DNA of 64,000 bases from Chloroflexota bacterium (GCA_023381895.1 JAMCTA010000148.1:23038-87037), one strand, 5' to 3'; counted from the stretch's first letter, positions 42,969 through 52,771 are shown. Made by a program: numbers and translations. Notes: generated from the letters alone by a model not told the origin.

Positions 42969-44402
42969 GTGCGATTACGTACACTAGCCTTCACCGCAGC
43001 GAGCTTCGCTTTGGGCCTCAGCGTCGGTGCTCTCCGTCGGGAACCGAATGCGCCGCTCATGCCTTCGGACACCCAAGGCAGTGACCGGCGGCGTGTCATC
43101 ATCCTCGGCGGAGGATGGGGTGGCGTCTATACAGCGCTCACGCTCGAGCGTGAGCTGCGCTCGGGTGAGGGCGTCGAAGTGGTGCTTATCAGCAGGGACA
43201 ACTTTTTTCTATTCACCCCCATGCTTCCGGAGGCGGTCGGGAGCGCGGTCGCTCTCACCCACATCGTCAACCCCATTCGGAGGATGCTGAAGCGCTCTCG
43301 TTTTGTCGCAGGAGAGGTGCGGCACATCGATCTCCATGACAAGATCGTGGAGGTCGAGCTAGCTAGTGGAAGTATTCACCGGTTCACCTTTGATCACCTC
43401 GTGTTAGCCCTTGGCGGTGAGACGAACTTCTTCGGTATGGCTGACGTGGCACAGCACGCCCTCACGGTGAAGAGCCTCGCCGACGCCATCGCCGTGCGCA
43501 ACCACATCATCAATGTCCTCGAACAAGCCGACGTGGAGCCTGCTGAACAGCGCCGAAACCTCACAACATTCGTGCTCGCAGGCGGAGGGCTCAATGGCGT
43601 CGAAGTAATGGGCTCGATCAACGACTTTGTGCGTGCAGCATCGCGAGCCTATCCACACGTGCCTGCTGCTGAGATCCGCACGGTTCTCCTCGAAGCTGCC
43701 CCACGTCTGATGCCGGAAGTGGATGACTCACTCGCTGAATTCACCCGACGAGAACTCCAGACCCGCGGCGTGGAAGTCTGGTTACGAAGCCGCGTCGCTG
43801 GGGCGACTGATTCCGAAGTTCTGCTCGAAGACGGGCGCCGTATCACTACCAGCACGTTCATCTGGTCTGCCGGTGTACGGCCGAGTAGGTTGCTGAGTGA
43901 GCTTCCGCTCGACCGTGACCGCGCCGGCCGGGTCATCGTGGATGCCACGATGCGCGTACCGGGGCAAGAACACGTGTGGGCACTAGGAGATTGTGCCCAT
44001 ATCCCCAATCGCCGGCAGGGCCACGACGCTGCCTACCCCACTACCGCCCAGCACGCCTTGCGAGAAGCATATCGTCTCGGACGCAACATCGCTGCCGTGT
44101 TGCGCGATGAACCAGCCAAGCCGTTTGACTATCCTCTGCGCATCCAGCTTGCCATAGTAGGCCATCGACGCGGGGTTGCCTCCCTGCTCGGTCTCAACAT
44201 CAGCGGGTTCCTCCCATGGTGGCTCTGGCGGACCTATTACCTCGTACGTCTGCCTCAGGCCGACCGGCGTCTTCGCGTCGCTCTGGACTGGACTCTTGAC
44301 CTGATCTTTCCACGAGACATCGTTGAGCTCCCGGTCGTGCCCCGGCAGGATCACAGGCTAAGCTCGACTTCCCAGAGCAACAAGCTAGATCGACCGCTCT
44401 AG
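42969..44402 (+). CDS. ndh: Type II NADH dehydrogenase (NDH-2)
   Basis: 477 residues from a GTG with GGAGGTG upstream. Monotopic flavoprotein passing electrons from NADH to quinone without pumping. FAD motif RVIILGGGWGGVYTALTLE (residues 41-59), second nucleotide-binding motif FVLAGGGLNGVEVMGSIND, FAD-anchoring VWALGDCAHIPN, and the C-terminal LPWWLWRTYYLVRLP amphipathic membrane anchor. A short hydrophobic N-terminus (LAFTAASFALGLSVG) may add membrane contact. With the nuo operon this gives two NADH entry points. Its stop shares the palindrome CTAG with nrdR. Confidence 0.9.
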   Translation: MRLRTLAFTAASFALGLSVGALRREPNAPLMPSDTQGSDRRRVIILGGGWGGVYTALTLERELRSGEGVEVVLISRDNFFLFTPMLPEAVGSAVALTHIVNPIRRMLKRSRFVAGEVRHIDLHDKIVEVELASGSIHRFTFDHLVLALGGETNFFGMADVAQHALTVKSLADAIAVRNHIINVLEQADVEPAEQRRNLTTFVLAGGGLNGVEVMGSINDFVRAASRAYPHVPAAEIRTVLLEAAPRLMPEVDDSLAEFTRRELQTRGVEVWLRSRVAGATDSEVLLEDGRRITTSTFIWSAGVRPSRLLSELPLDRDRAGRVIVDATMRVPGQEHVWALGDCAHIPNRRQGHDAAYPTTAQHALREAYRLGRNIAAVLRDEPAKPFDYPLRIQLAIVGHRRGVASLLGLNISGFLPWWLWRTYYLVRLPQADRRLRVALDWTLDLIFPRDIVELPVVPRQDHRLSSTSQSNKLDRPL

Positions 44403-44908
44403 GACGTGCCGAATTCATCCCGATCTATACGTGTTGAGGAATGAGCGTAGCCCTGTTGTTGCACCATCAACTGGTGGATAACTTGTTGTAGGGCCTCGAG
44501 GTCGCTCACACCCATATACACTGAGGCAAAGCGTACGTAGGCCACGGGGTCTAGCTCTTTCAGACCCTCGAGTACCAGCTGTCCAATTTCGCGACTCGAC
44601 ACTTCAGACTTGCCGAGCTCGTACAAGCGCTGTTCTACCCTCTGCAGGAAGCGCTCAACTAGTTCCTGGGGAACAGGTCGCTTCTCCAATGCTTTGAGTG
44701 TGTTCCGCGTGAGCTTATCTCTACTGAAGGGCTCGCGACGCCCGTCCTTCTTGACGACCATGAACTGTGCAGCTTCGGCGCGCTCATACGTCGTGAAGCG
44801 ACCATTACACTGGGGACACTTACGACGCCGTCGAATGACAGCACCATCATCAGACTCTCGGGAATCGATGACCTGGGTGTCTGCGAAGGAACAATATGGA
44901 CAGCGCAA
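44399..44908 (-). CDS. nrdR: NrdR transcriptional repressor of ribonucleotide reductase genes
   Basis: 169 residues from a TTG at 44908, chosen because the protein then begins LRCPYC as in all NrdR and AAGGAG stands six bases upstream; the longer frame to 45022 is not NrdR-like. The zinc ribbon has CPYC and CPQC pairs (residues 3-6 and 31-34), RRRRKCPQCNGRFTTYER follows, and the ATP-cone starts at about 48 (VVKKDGRREPFSRDKLT). The C-terminal PVAYVRFASVYMGVSDL is conserved. It regulates class I/II/III reductases via ATP/dATP; target genes are not in the window and no NrdR box was found here. Confidence 0.95.
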   Translation of the reverse strand: MRCPYCSFADTQVIDSRESDDGAVIRRRRKCPQCNGRFTTYERAEAAQFMVVKKDGRREPFSRDKLTRNTLKALEKRPVPQELVERFLQRVEQRLYELGKSEVSSREIGQLVLEGLKELDPVAYVRFASVYMGVSDLEALQQVIHQLMVQQQGYAHSSTRIDRDEFGTS

Positions 44909-44974
44909 CTGATTCTCCTTCGCTGCTTGTTCGAATAGGGCCCGCAAGGTATTGTACTCGCCAGAGGGCCAGCA

Positions 44975-44996
44975 GACCTGCCAGCGTTGGCAGGTC
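44975..44996. repeat. 22-base perfect inverted repeat upstream of nrdR
   Basis: GACCTGCCA (44975-44983), four-base spacer, TGGCAGGTC (44988-44996). It lies 67 bases upstream of the nrdR start within the divergent nrdR/rsgA region. Symmetry and position suggest an operator; no T-run for a terminator. It is not an NrdR box. Confidence 0.6.
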
Positions 44997-45158
44997 GTCC
45001 AGTGCTGTCTCCCAGCGGACATCCGGTGAACTCGTACCAGCAGCTCAGCTGCGCGGATGAAGCCTAGTCACAGCGTTCGACTCCGCTCGGCTGAAACTCA
45101 GTCCAACGGCACAGGAATCTAGCCAAGAATAGTGAAAGGGTGGCAAATCGAAGGCGGC

Positions 45159-46130
45159 ATGCCAGATAGCTTGGGGCATCCTGACTTAAACATTGCGCCC
45201 TCCGCATCCCAGGTTGAAGAGGGACTCGTAGTCCGCTCTGAGGGCGGCTACTACTCCGTCAGGGTCTCCTCAGGTAAAGTCATACGCTCCACTATTCGCG
45301 GCCGGCTGCGGCGTGCACGCGGTGATGATACATCTCTCTTGACCCTTGGTGATCGTGTTCGGTTACGCTGGACCTCCGACGTTGACGGCGTTATCGAGGA
45401 ACGTCTAGAGCGCTCAACAGAGTTCGCGCGTCGCTCACCGAGTTCAGGGCGTCATCACATCCAGCGGCAGGTATTGCTGGCAAATGTCAGTTTCCTCCTC
45501 ATAGTCGCCTCTGTCGTTCAGCCAGAGTTCAAGGTCAACCGAACAGATCGCTACCTGGTCATCGCTGAAGACGAAGAGCTGCCCCTCGCTCTCATCTTGA
45601 ACAAGATGGATCTCGCAGACCCTGACGCGTACGCTCATATCACCGCCGTGTACACCCCCACGGGTTATCCCATTCTGGCAACGAGTACGGTAACAGGAGA
45701 AGGAATCCTAACGCTGAGATCGATGCTACATGGCCATACTTCCGCTTTCATTGGCCCATCAGGCGTCGGCAAGTCGTCCCTAATCAATGCGCTCATTCCT
45801 GCGGCTGATCTCCGCATCGCCCAGATCAACGTCTCGCTTGACCGGGGACGGCACACGACAAGCGTTGGCCGCCTCCTCGAGCTCGACGAACAGTCGTGGA
45901 TCGCTGATACACCAGGGCTGCGCGAGATCGGGCTCTATGGCATCAGCCGCCAGCGCCTCCCGTGGTTGTTCCCTGAGTTTCGACCTGCAATAGAAGCCGG
46001 ATGCCGGTTCTCAGGTTGCACCCATCGCTCCGAGCCGGGCTGCCGCGTCCTCGCGGCGGTTGTCAAGGGCGACATCGCTCGGGAACGACACGGGAGCTAT
46101 GCCAGGCTGTGGAATGAGGCAGAGTTGTGA
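45159..46130 (+). CDS. rsgA: Small ribosomal subunit biogenesis GTPase RsgA
   Basis: Circularly permuted GTPase that matures the 30S subunit, 323 residues. The start is the ATG at 45159 with a GAAGG just upstream; an in-frame GTG at 45132 is possible but has no ribosome site. OB-fold at about 20-95 (VRSEGGYYSVRVSSGKV). G motifs in permuted order: NKMDLAD (G4), STVTGEG, GPSGVGKSSLINAL (G1), and DTPGLREIGL (G3). The C-terminal zinc site is CRFSGCTHRSEPGC. Upstream of pheST, 205 bases away. Confidence 0.95.
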   Translation: MPDSLGHPDLNIAPSASQVEEGLVVRSEGGYYSVRVSSGKVIRSTIRGRLRRARGDDTSLLTLGDRVRLRWTSDVDGVIEERLERSTEFARRSPSSGRHHIQRQVLLANVSFLLIVASVVQPEFKVNRTDRYLVIAEDEELPLALILNKMDLADPDAYAHITAVYTPTGYPILATSTVTGEGILTLRSMLHGHTSAFIGPSGVGKSSLINALIPAADLRIAQINVSLDRGRHTTSVGRLLELDEQSWIADTPGLREIGLYGISRQRLPWLFPEFRPAIEAGCRFSGCTHRSEPGCRVLAAVVKGDIARERHGSYARLWNEAEL

Positions 46131-46335
46131 ACGCCCCGTCACGCGATCCTCGACACCCACCTTTCAAGGCACACAAGCCCCCGCTCTACGTCACTCGACT
46201 CTATACCGTCCGTAACCGTCCGTACCTGAGTTTCCCCAGGTATAACCCAGCACGATTGAGCGGCGTGGACACGGTTGGTTTGGTACGATAGCGAGCGGGA
46301 GAAGCGCCCGTCGGACCAGGAGGGGTGCAAGGAGC

Positions 46336-47448
46336 ATGGTGGAAGACATCACAGCACTGGAAACGACAGCGCTCGAAAGCCTCACGGCTGCTGAGCGTCG
46401 CAGCGATCGCCAAGCCCTTGAACAGTGGCGCCTGATGTATCTCGGCAGCCAGGGACGGATCCGTCAGCTGATGCGACGTATCGGGCAGCTCCCACTCGAA
46501 GAGCGGCGGACCTTTGGTAGCGCCGTCCAAAGTCTCGCCCAGAGGCTGGAGGTAGCCTACAAGGCGAGTGAGCAGCGCGTCTCGGATCGATTGCTCAATA
46601 GAGAACTCGAGGCCGAACGTATTGATGTGACACTGCCCGGGCGTCCCCAAGCCCAGGGACTGATTCATCCACTGCGGCAAACGCTCAGTGACGTCGTGCG
46701 GGCATTTGCCAATCTCGGATTCCAGGCCGTTGAAGGCCCAGAAGTTGAGTGGGACACCTACAACTTCGAACTCCTCAATATTCCGGCGAATCATCCGGCT
46801 CGCGACATGTGGGATACCCTCTGGATCACAGACCGAATGTTGCTGCGCACGCACACATCACCTATGCAAGTCCGCACGATGCGCATGGCATCCGCGACTG
46901 CCCGCCGCCAGGGCAACGAGCCTCCTGCCCTGCGGATCGTCGTTCCTGGCCGTACGTACCGCTACGAGCAAGTCGACGCGACCCACGAGTCCCAGTTCAT
47001 GCAGATCGAAGGTCTGCTCGTCGATCATCAGTCATCATTCAGTGACCTCAAAGGCGTGCTGACAGACGTTGCTCGTCAGCTCTTCGGTCAGGCACGAAAG
47101 ACTCGCTTTCGGTGCGACTATTTCCCTTTTGTAGAGCCGGGGGCTGAACTCGCTATGGATTGCTTTGCCTGTGAGGGACGTGATCCCCATTGCCGTGTCT
47201 GCCATGGGAGTGGCTGGATCGAGATTCTTGGTTGCGGCATGGTACACCCGAAGGTCCTCGAAAATGGCGGCTACGATCCGCAGCGGTATCGTGGGTTTGC
47301 CTTTGGATTGGGGATCGAGCGCATCACTATGTTGCGTCACGGCATCGACGATATCCGTTTATTCTATCTCAACGACGTACAGCTTTGGCGTCAGGTGCGC
47401 TACGCTCCAGGGGCGCCGCGTTCGTGGAATCGCGAGGTCCCTGAATGA
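46336..47448 (+). CDS. pheS: Phenylalanyl-tRNA synthetase alpha subunit
   Basis: Class II aminoacyl-tRNA synthetase catalytic subunit, 370 residues, ATG with GGAG upstream. N-terminal coiled coil at 1-95. Motif 2 is RTYRYEQVDATHESQFMQIE. WIEILGCGMVHPKVLENGGY and GFAFGLGIERITMLRHGIDD (motif 3) complete the active site. CFACEGRDPHCRVCHGSGW adds a four-cysteine pattern in the middle that is absent from E. coli PheS, probably a zinc-binding loop. It overlaps pheT by four bases. I looked for a T-box leader (GGTGGTACCGCG-like) and found none; upstream is a tandem 10-mer ACCGTCCGTA at 46205-46224. Confidence 0.96.
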   Translation: MVEDITALETTALESLTAAERRSDRQALEQWRLMYLGSQGRIRQLMRRIGQLPLEERRTFGSAVQSLAQRLEVAYKASEQRVSDRLLNRELEAERIDVTLPGRPQAQGLIHPLRQTLSDVVRAFANLGFQAVEGPEVEWDTYNFELLNIPANHPARDMWDTLWITDRMLLRTHTSPMQVRTMRMASATARRQGNEPPALRIVVPGRTYRYEQVDATHESQFMQIEGLLVDHQSSFSDLKGVLTDVARQLFGQARKTRFRCDYFPFVEPGAELAMDCFACEGRDPHCRVCHGSGWIEILGCGMVHPKVLENGGYDPQRYRGFAFGLGIERITMLRHGIDDIRLFYLNDVQLWRQVRYAPGAPRSWNREVPE

Positions 47449-49901
47449 AGGTACCGCTGCCCTGGCTCCGCGACTTCGTCCGAATCACCGTGCCGGTCTC
47501 CCAGCTTGAGCGTCTATTGACAGCAGCAGGCCTTGAAGTCGAAGAAATCGCGGAAACGGGGTCCAAGTGGGATGGGCTAGTAGTCGGAAAGATTGTGGCG
47601 TTAGAGCCGCATCCGAATGCTGACCGGCTTCAGGTCGCACAGGTCGATGTCGGCGGGGACCAACTACGGACGATCGTGTGCGGCGCTCACAATATCGCTG
47701 TGGGACAAACTGTGCCCGTGGTCCTGCCAGGAGGACATATCGGCGACACCATCATCGAGCAGCGGAAGGTTCGCGGCGTGGAATCGCAGGGCATGATGTG
47801 CTCTCCGCGCGAGCTGGAAATCTCCGACGATCACTCAGGAATCCTCATCTTGGAGGACGGTCCTGCTCCCGGTAGCTCTCTCAGCACAGTGCTGGGAGAC
47901 CAGGTGCTCGACATCTACGTCACTCCCAATCGCCCCGACTGCCTCTCCATCAGAGGCATCGCTCGTGAAATTGCGGCTCTTCTTGCTCAGTCAGTCTGCT
48001 TCCCCACGCCTGCACCAGTCGAAAGCGCTGAAGACACTGAGCGTGCCATCGCTGTCGAGATCATGAATAGCACGTTATGCCGGCGGTACGCAGCGCGGCT
48101 CGTGCGCGGAGCAAAGGTGGGTCCATCACCAAACTGGCTCCGTGCACGACTGGAAGCTTGTGGTGTCCGCTCAATCAACAATATTGTCGATGTGAGTAAC
48201 TATGTCATGCTGGAGTTTGGCCAGCCTCTCCACATCTTCGACTTTGCGGCTATCCACGGCGAGCGGATTGTGGTGCGATCATCGCTGCCTGGCGAGAAAA
48301 TCACGACACTGGATGGTTCGGAGCGCTCCATCCCCGAAGGCACGCTCCTCATCTGCGACGCCGAGCGGCCCGTTGCACTGGCGGGAGTGATGGGTGGTGC
48401 CAACAGCGAAGTCTCCGGCAGCACCACCGATGTGCTGATCGAATCGGCATCCTTCAGCCCAACGAGCATTCGCACAACATCCCGGTCCCTGAATCTCCGC
48501 TCTGAGGCTTCTCTTCGGTTCGAGCGCAACATCGACCCTGAGTACGTACTACCTGCTCTTGATCGTGCTGCTGAGATGATCGCCAGCCTCACCGGAGGAA
48601 TCGTGCTTCGTGGTGCTGTTGATGTCTATCCTGCACCGGAGCCGTCACGAGCCATCCAGCTATCACTGGCCGGCGTCAATGGACTCTTAGGTACGAACTA
48701 TTCAGGCTCACACGTGCGGACCACCCTGGAACGATTGGGCTTCATATTCACGGAAGAGACGCAGACATCGTGGACCGTGTCGGTGCCGAGCTACCGCCGC
48801 GACGTGACCCTTGCCGTAGACCTCATTGAAGATGTTGCGCGCATCACTGGTTATGACCAGATTCCCACGACACTGCCCAGCACAGAGCAACCAGCTACTC
48901 ATATCGATGACTGGTTCGCTTTCGAGGAACGGCTGCGTACCATTTTGGTAGGTCTCGGACTCACCGAGGTGGTGAGCTATGCACTTACCAGTAAGGAAAG
49001 CCTGTCGCGACTGCTCAAGGGACCAGCGGTAAGCCTTCCGGGCGAGGCAAGTGACGCACTGCCAGTACTCCGTCCGGCTGATCTTCGGAGATGCATCGAG
49101 CACGGTGTCACCGTTCGTAACCCCCTTTCGCCGGACTGGTCTACCATGAGGGTCAGTCTGCTTGACAGTGCGCTACGCACTCTGGCAACCAATGCAGCAT
49201 CTGTGACGTCTCGACGACTCTTCGAAATTGGTCGAGTCTACGAAAACTGCAGCCCGCAAGAACTGCCACGCGAGCGAGCCGCGCTCGTTATTGCGCTCTC
49301 CGGAGCAGCAACTGAGCCATCCTGGCAGCAGCCAGCACACCCCATCGACTTTTGGGACCTGAAGGGTGCCATCGAGGGAGTCTTTGCTCACCTTGCAGTG
49401 ATTGCCCCGTCTTGGGTTCCTTGTGTGCATCCGTCCTTCCATCCTGGACGCACCGCGAGCCTCACCATTGATGGCAGAGTCATTGGTGTGGCAGGCGAAT
49501 TACATCCCCGTTGCGCCAGTGCATATGGGCTTAGCGATCGTTCTTATCTCGCCGAAATTGATCTTGAACAGCTCGTGCACTACAACGTAAGTCGTGCCCT
49601 CGCAGTGCCATCACGCTTCCCGTCTGTTCCTCTTGATGTCGCTTTCATTGTTCGAGATTCTGTTCCCGCGGCTGCAGTACTCGAAAGCGTCGCCCGCGCC
49701 GCAGGGAGTCTGTGCCGCCAAGTCCGCCTATTCGACCTGTACACCGGCCAGCCAGTACCTCAGGGGCACAAAAGTCTGGCACTCAATCTCGTATTCCAGG
49801 CTGCAGATCGCACGCTCACTGTGGATGAAGTGAACAGCATTCGTGATCATATCCGTGACCAGATCGCACGAGATATTGGAGCCGTGCTCCGAGACAGTTA
49901 G
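47445..49901 (+). CDS. pheT: Phenylalanyl-tRNA synthetase beta subunit
   Basis: 818 residues. The tRNA-binding (EMAP-like) domain at 40-150 has VGKIVALEPHPNADRLQVAQ. The B3/B4 editing domain follows with IVDVSNYVMLEFGQPLHIFD and VALAGVMGGANSEVSG. B5, a catalytic-like domain and a C-terminal anticodon-binding domain (RFPSVPLDVAFIVRDSVPAA) complete the subunit. Full length for bacterial PheT. ATGA overlap with pheS. Confidence 0.96.
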   Translation: MKVPLPWLRDFVRITVPVSQLERLLTAAGLEVEEIAETGSKWDGLVVGKIVALEPHPNADRLQVAQVDVGGDQLRTIVCGAHNIAVGQTVPVVLPGGHIGDTIIEQRKVRGVESQGMMCSPRELEISDDHSGILILEDGPAPGSSLSTVLGDQVLDIYVTPNRPDCLSIRGIAREIAALLAQSVCFPTPAPVESAEDTERAIAVEIMNSTLCRRYAARLVRGAKVGPSPNWLRARLEACGVRSINNIVDVSNYVMLEFGQPLHIFDFAAIHGERIVVRSSLPGEKITTLDGSERSIPEGTLLICDAERPVALAGVMGGANSEVSGSTTDVLIESASFSPTSIRTTSRSLNLRSEASLRFERNIDPEYVLPALDRAAEMIASLTGGIVLRGAVDVYPAPEPSRAIQLSLAGVNGLLGTNYSGSHVRTTLERLGFIFTEETQTSWTVSVPSYRRDVTLAVDLIEDVARITGYDQIPTTLPSTEQPATHIDDWFAFEERLRTILVGLGLTEVVSYALTSKESLSRLLKGPAVSLPGEASDALPVLRPADLRRCIEHGVTVRNPLSPDWSTMRVSLLDSALRTLATNAASVTSRRLFEIGRVYENCSPQELPRERAALVIALSGAATEPSWQQPAHPIDFWDLKGAIEGVFAHLAVIAPSWVPCVHPSFHPGRTASLTIDGRVIGVAGELHPRCASAYGLSDRSYLAEIDLEQLVHYNVSRALAVPSRFPSVPLDVAFIVRDSVPAAAVLESVARAAGSLCRQVRLFDLYTGQPVPQGHKSLALNLVFQAADRTLTVDEVNSIRDHIRDQIARDIGAVLRDS

Positions 49902-49907
49902 GGACCA

Positions 49908-50459
49908 ATGAATCTCGCAGTCGACGCTGTCGCAGTAGGGATCCTCCTCCTCTGCTTAGTGTGGGGCTTCACTGCAGGGTGGTGGCTGACATTCATAGTG
50001 AGTGTGTCGCTGCTTGTCGGAATCCTCCTCGCCGCACGAACAGATGCAGGCCTTGGGCACGCGCTTTACGGCCTCGGCCCAACATCGAGCGCACCCATCC
50101 TTGATGCCTTTCTCTTTACCTTGGTAACGGTTGTCGCATGTGCAATTGCTGGTGCGCTGCTCAGTGTGCTGCTGGGATTCTGGAGGCCAACAACTCGCGC
50201 CGCTCACGAGTTACCGTCAGCGAGGATCTTTGGTTCACTGTTTGGACTCGTGACTGGTTTTCTTCTCCTGTCTCTGATCTTCGAATCGCTGTACCTCGCA
50301 ACGACCGCGGCCACTGCCAGCACCGCACTCGTAACACTCCACGATAGCCTGGCTCAGGCTGAAATCGCACCTCGAGTATGGTCGCTTGTGTACGCGGAGG
50401 ACTGGGTTTTCGGCCGGATCTTTTCTCTACCGTCTCCACCCCCTTTCAAAGCACCATGA
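49908..50459 (+). CDS. CvpA-like membrane protein
   Basis: 183 residues, four predicted helices, six bases after pheT. The first helix (AVDAVAVGILLLCLVWGFTAGW) with the following GWWLTF motif resembles CvpA (colicin V production) proteins, and FGSLFGLVTGFLLLSLIF fits the last conserved helix. CvpA/MutS2 neighbours of pheST are common in bacteria. Function unclear; roles in membrane or cell-envelope stress have been reported for the family. Confidence 0.7.
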   Translation: MNLAVDAVAVGILLLCLVWGFTAGWWLTFIVSVSLLVGILLAARTDAGLGHALYGLGPTSSAPILDAFLFTLVTVVACAIAGALLSVLLGFWRPTTRAAHELPSARIFGSLFGLVTGFLLLSLIFESLYLATTAATASTALVTLHDSLAQAEIAPRVWSLVYAEDWVFGRIFSLPSPPPFKAP

Positions 50460-50567
50460 GCGCCGGATCTCAAAGGCTCTTTCAGGGTCGTAGGCGGCGA
50501 GCGACTAACCCCGCCAGCGAGAAGGTAGACACTGAGAGCCGCTTGGCGTGACAAGTATCTCCCCTTG

Positions 50568-51371
50568 ATGAAGCATCAGCGCCTAGTCACTGCCAGCGTA
50601 CTTGCGAGCCTTCTTGTACTGGGAGCCACCGTCGTTCTCATAGCACACGCGCACGCCGTGGCACACCACCGGCACCCACTTCCCCCGGACCGCGGTCTTG
50701 AAGAGGTGCAAGGTAGAGGGGTGCTGCGTGTCGCCATGGATGCCAGCTACCCTCCCTTTGCAGTGGCGGAGACTTCCGGTGCCGTCGTTGGCTTCAACGT
50801 CCAGCTTGCTCACGCCATCGCCGCAGAACTCGGGGTGAAGTCCCAGGTGATCAATATTTCTGACGATGGCCTGCGCGACGCGCTCATCGCCGATAAGGCC
50901 GATGCCGTCATCTCTCAGATACAGCCCTTGCGTGCCTTCCGGTTACTCTATAGCGTGCCCTACTACAATGCCGGGCTTGTGCTGGTAGTTCCGCGTGACT
51001 CACAACTTCAACCCGATCCCGCTGCACTGCGCGGCAGGCCAGTAGGTGTCGAGTGGGGAGGCAGTGCCGACGAGTGGATACACGCCCATCGCCAACTGGG
51101 AATCCACGTAGACCGCTTCGAGACCACGGCTGATGCGATGAAAGCTTTGGAAGCAGGCCAGGTTGCAACAGTGCTGACCGATGCGCCCCAAGCAGCCCTG
51201 GCTCTCCGGCATAATGGCGCACTGCGAGTGCTCTCACCACCGTTGACCTCGCGTCCCTATGTCGTTGCCGTTGCCCCCCAGAACAAGTCGCTCATCAAGG
51301 CGATCGACTCAGCGATCGAGACACTCAAGACAGATGGCAATCTCCAGCAGATCATCAGCACCTACATCTAG
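50568..51371 (+). CDS. Amino-acid-type ABC transporter substrate-binding protein
   Basis: 267 residues from the ATG at 50568 (a TTG one codon earlier is also possible). The N-terminal membrane segment (ASVLASLLVLGATVVLIAH) is a signal or uncleaved anchor; no clear lipobox. SBP family 3 features are LRVAMDASYPPFAVAE, VVGFNVQLAHAIAAELGV, ISQIQPLRAFRLLYSVPYYN and GVEWGGSADEW. No permease or ATPase gene is adjacent, so it is an orphan component. Ligand unknown, though the polar amino acid family is most likely. Confidence 0.85.
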   Translation: MKHQRLVTASVLASLLVLGATVVLIAHAHAVAHHRHPLPPDRGLEEVQGRGVLRVAMDASYPPFAVAETSGAVVGFNVQLAHAIAAELGVKSQVINISDDGLRDALIADKADAVISQIQPLRAFRLLYSVPYYNAGLVLVVPRDSQLQPDPAALRGRPVGVEWGGSADEWIHAHRQLGIHVDRFETTADAMKALEAGQVATVLTDAPQAALALRHNGALRVLSPPLTSRPYVVAVAPQNKSLIKAIDSAIETLKTDGNLQQIISTYI

Positions 51372-51375
51372 GTGG

Positions 51376-52707
51376 CTAGTCCATGAGCACAATGGTCAGA
51401 TCGTTTACGTTCGTGCCCGTTGAACCTGTCTTCACCAGCGCACCGATCCGGTCTAGGGCATGGTACGCATCATTACTAGCGAGGGATTCTGCAATACTGA
51501 CGCCGGCGCACTCCAGAGCCGCTACTGTGTCACCGGACACGATAGCACCCGCCGCATCCGTCGGCCCGTCGCTGCCGTCCGTGGCCAGCGCAGCCAGGGT
51601 GATGTCCCGTGAACCCTGTAAGAGGCGTGCCGCCGCAAGGGCCAGCTCTTGATTGCGACCTCCAAGGCCGGTGCCACGTACCGTCACCGTTGTCTCTCCA
51701 CCAGCGATCAAGCACACCGGCCCAGTGCGTTCCGATTGTCGCCTTTTAGTCAGGGAGCACATCCACGCCGCGGCATCGCGGGCTTCACCGGTCAGAGTTG
51801 TGCTTACGATGGACGTGTCGTAGCCGAGACTTACTGCTGCTGCTGCGGCCGCCTGGCAGGCGAGATCTACGCTACCGATGATCACTGCAGCACAGTGTTC
51901 AAAAAAGCTCTCTCCTGGCTTCGGTGTCTCGGGAACAGTTCCAGCACATCCCTCAAGAAGGCGTTGGAGAACTGATGGTGGAACCTTCCTACGCAAGCCA
52001 TAACGATCCAGCACGCCGAGTGCCTGCTCGTATGTCGACGTGTCTGGCACAGTGGGACCTGATGCGATGACGTCGAGTCGATTTCCAATGACATCCGAGA
52101 GTGCCAGGGTCACGCTCGTGGCTCCGTGGGCGGCACGAGCGAGCTGACCACCTTTCACCAGCGAGCAGTGCTTGCGTACTGCATTGATCTCGTCAATAGT
52201 GCAGCCTGCTCTCAGCAGCAGCTGCGTGAGCTGTTGCTTTTCACTGAGCGAAATCGGGGGAGCGGGAGCAACCAGGAGGGCAGAGCCTCCTCCAGAAAAT
52301 GCGCATAAGAGGAGGTCGTCTGATCGACACTGAGACACGAAGTCCAAGAGCTCCCGTGACGCCGTTTCGCCGGCGGTATCTGGAACGGGGTGCGCTGCCT
52401 CACGCACGATGGTGCGCTGAAGCGGAAGACCATGCCCCTCTTTGACGATGATGATCCCAGACTCCAGGCGGCCGTCCAGTACTTGTTCGAGTGCGTGGGC
52501 CATCGCCGCGGTTGCCTTCCCGGCCCCAACGAGGCGGACAGATCGGAAGCTTGTGAGATCGTATCGCAGCTCACCGATTGTAAGCCAGTCGCCGCCACGC
52601 TTGACCGTCCGCCGGACTGCCTCCCTCGAATCGCTCGCTTGCAGAGCCGCCTGGAAGATGCTGAGTACGCGATCACGCGCTCCTCCCTTCTGCCCTTGAT
52701 CAGTCAT
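51376..52707 (-). CDS. Glycerate 2-kinase (MOFRL family)
   Basis: 443 residues from the ATG at 52707, chosen because AGGAGT stands upstream; the frame extends nine codons further to a second ATG. It phosphorylates D-glycerate to 2-phosphoglycerate. LVGAGKATAAMAHALEQ is the N-terminal DUF4147 signature, LCAFSGGGSALLVAPAPPIS and VRKHCSLVKGGQLARAAHG follow. The C-terminal MOFRL domain has IAGGETTVTVRGTGLGGRNQ and ATDGSDGPTDAAGAIV with catalytic Lys and Asp regions. It is divergent from the hydrolase next to it. Confidence 0.9.
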   Translation of the reverse strand: MTDQGQKGGARDRVLSIFQAALQASDSREAVRRTVKRGGDWLTIGELRYDLTSFRSVRLVGAGKATAAMAHALEQVLDGRLESGIIIVKEGHGLPLQRTIVREAAHPVPDTAGETASRELLDFVSQCRSDDLLLCAFSGGGSALLVAPAPPISLSEKQQLTQLLLRAGCTIDEINAVRKHCSLVKGGQLARAAHGATSVTLALSDVIGNRLDVIASGPTVPDTSTYEQALGVLDRYGLRRKVPPSVLQRLLEGCAGTVPETPKPGESFFEHCAAVIIGSVDLACQAAAAAAVSLGYDTSIVSTTLTGEARDAAAWMCSLTKRRQSERTGPVCLIAGGETTVTVRGTGLGGRNQELALAAARLLQGSRDITLAALATDGSDGPTDAAGAIVSGDTVAALECAGVSIAESLASNDAYHALDRIGALVKTGSTGTNVNDLTIVLMD

Positions 52708-52771
52708 CAAGTACACTCCTAATTCCTGCCTCATTGCGGATTCACCGGGTAGGCGGCGAGAGGAGGAAGCG

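Noticed and set aside
46131..46335. T-box riboswitch ahead of pheS
   Set aside because: The invariant GGTGGTACCGCG-type antiterminator sequence is absent; only a short tandem 10-mer is present.
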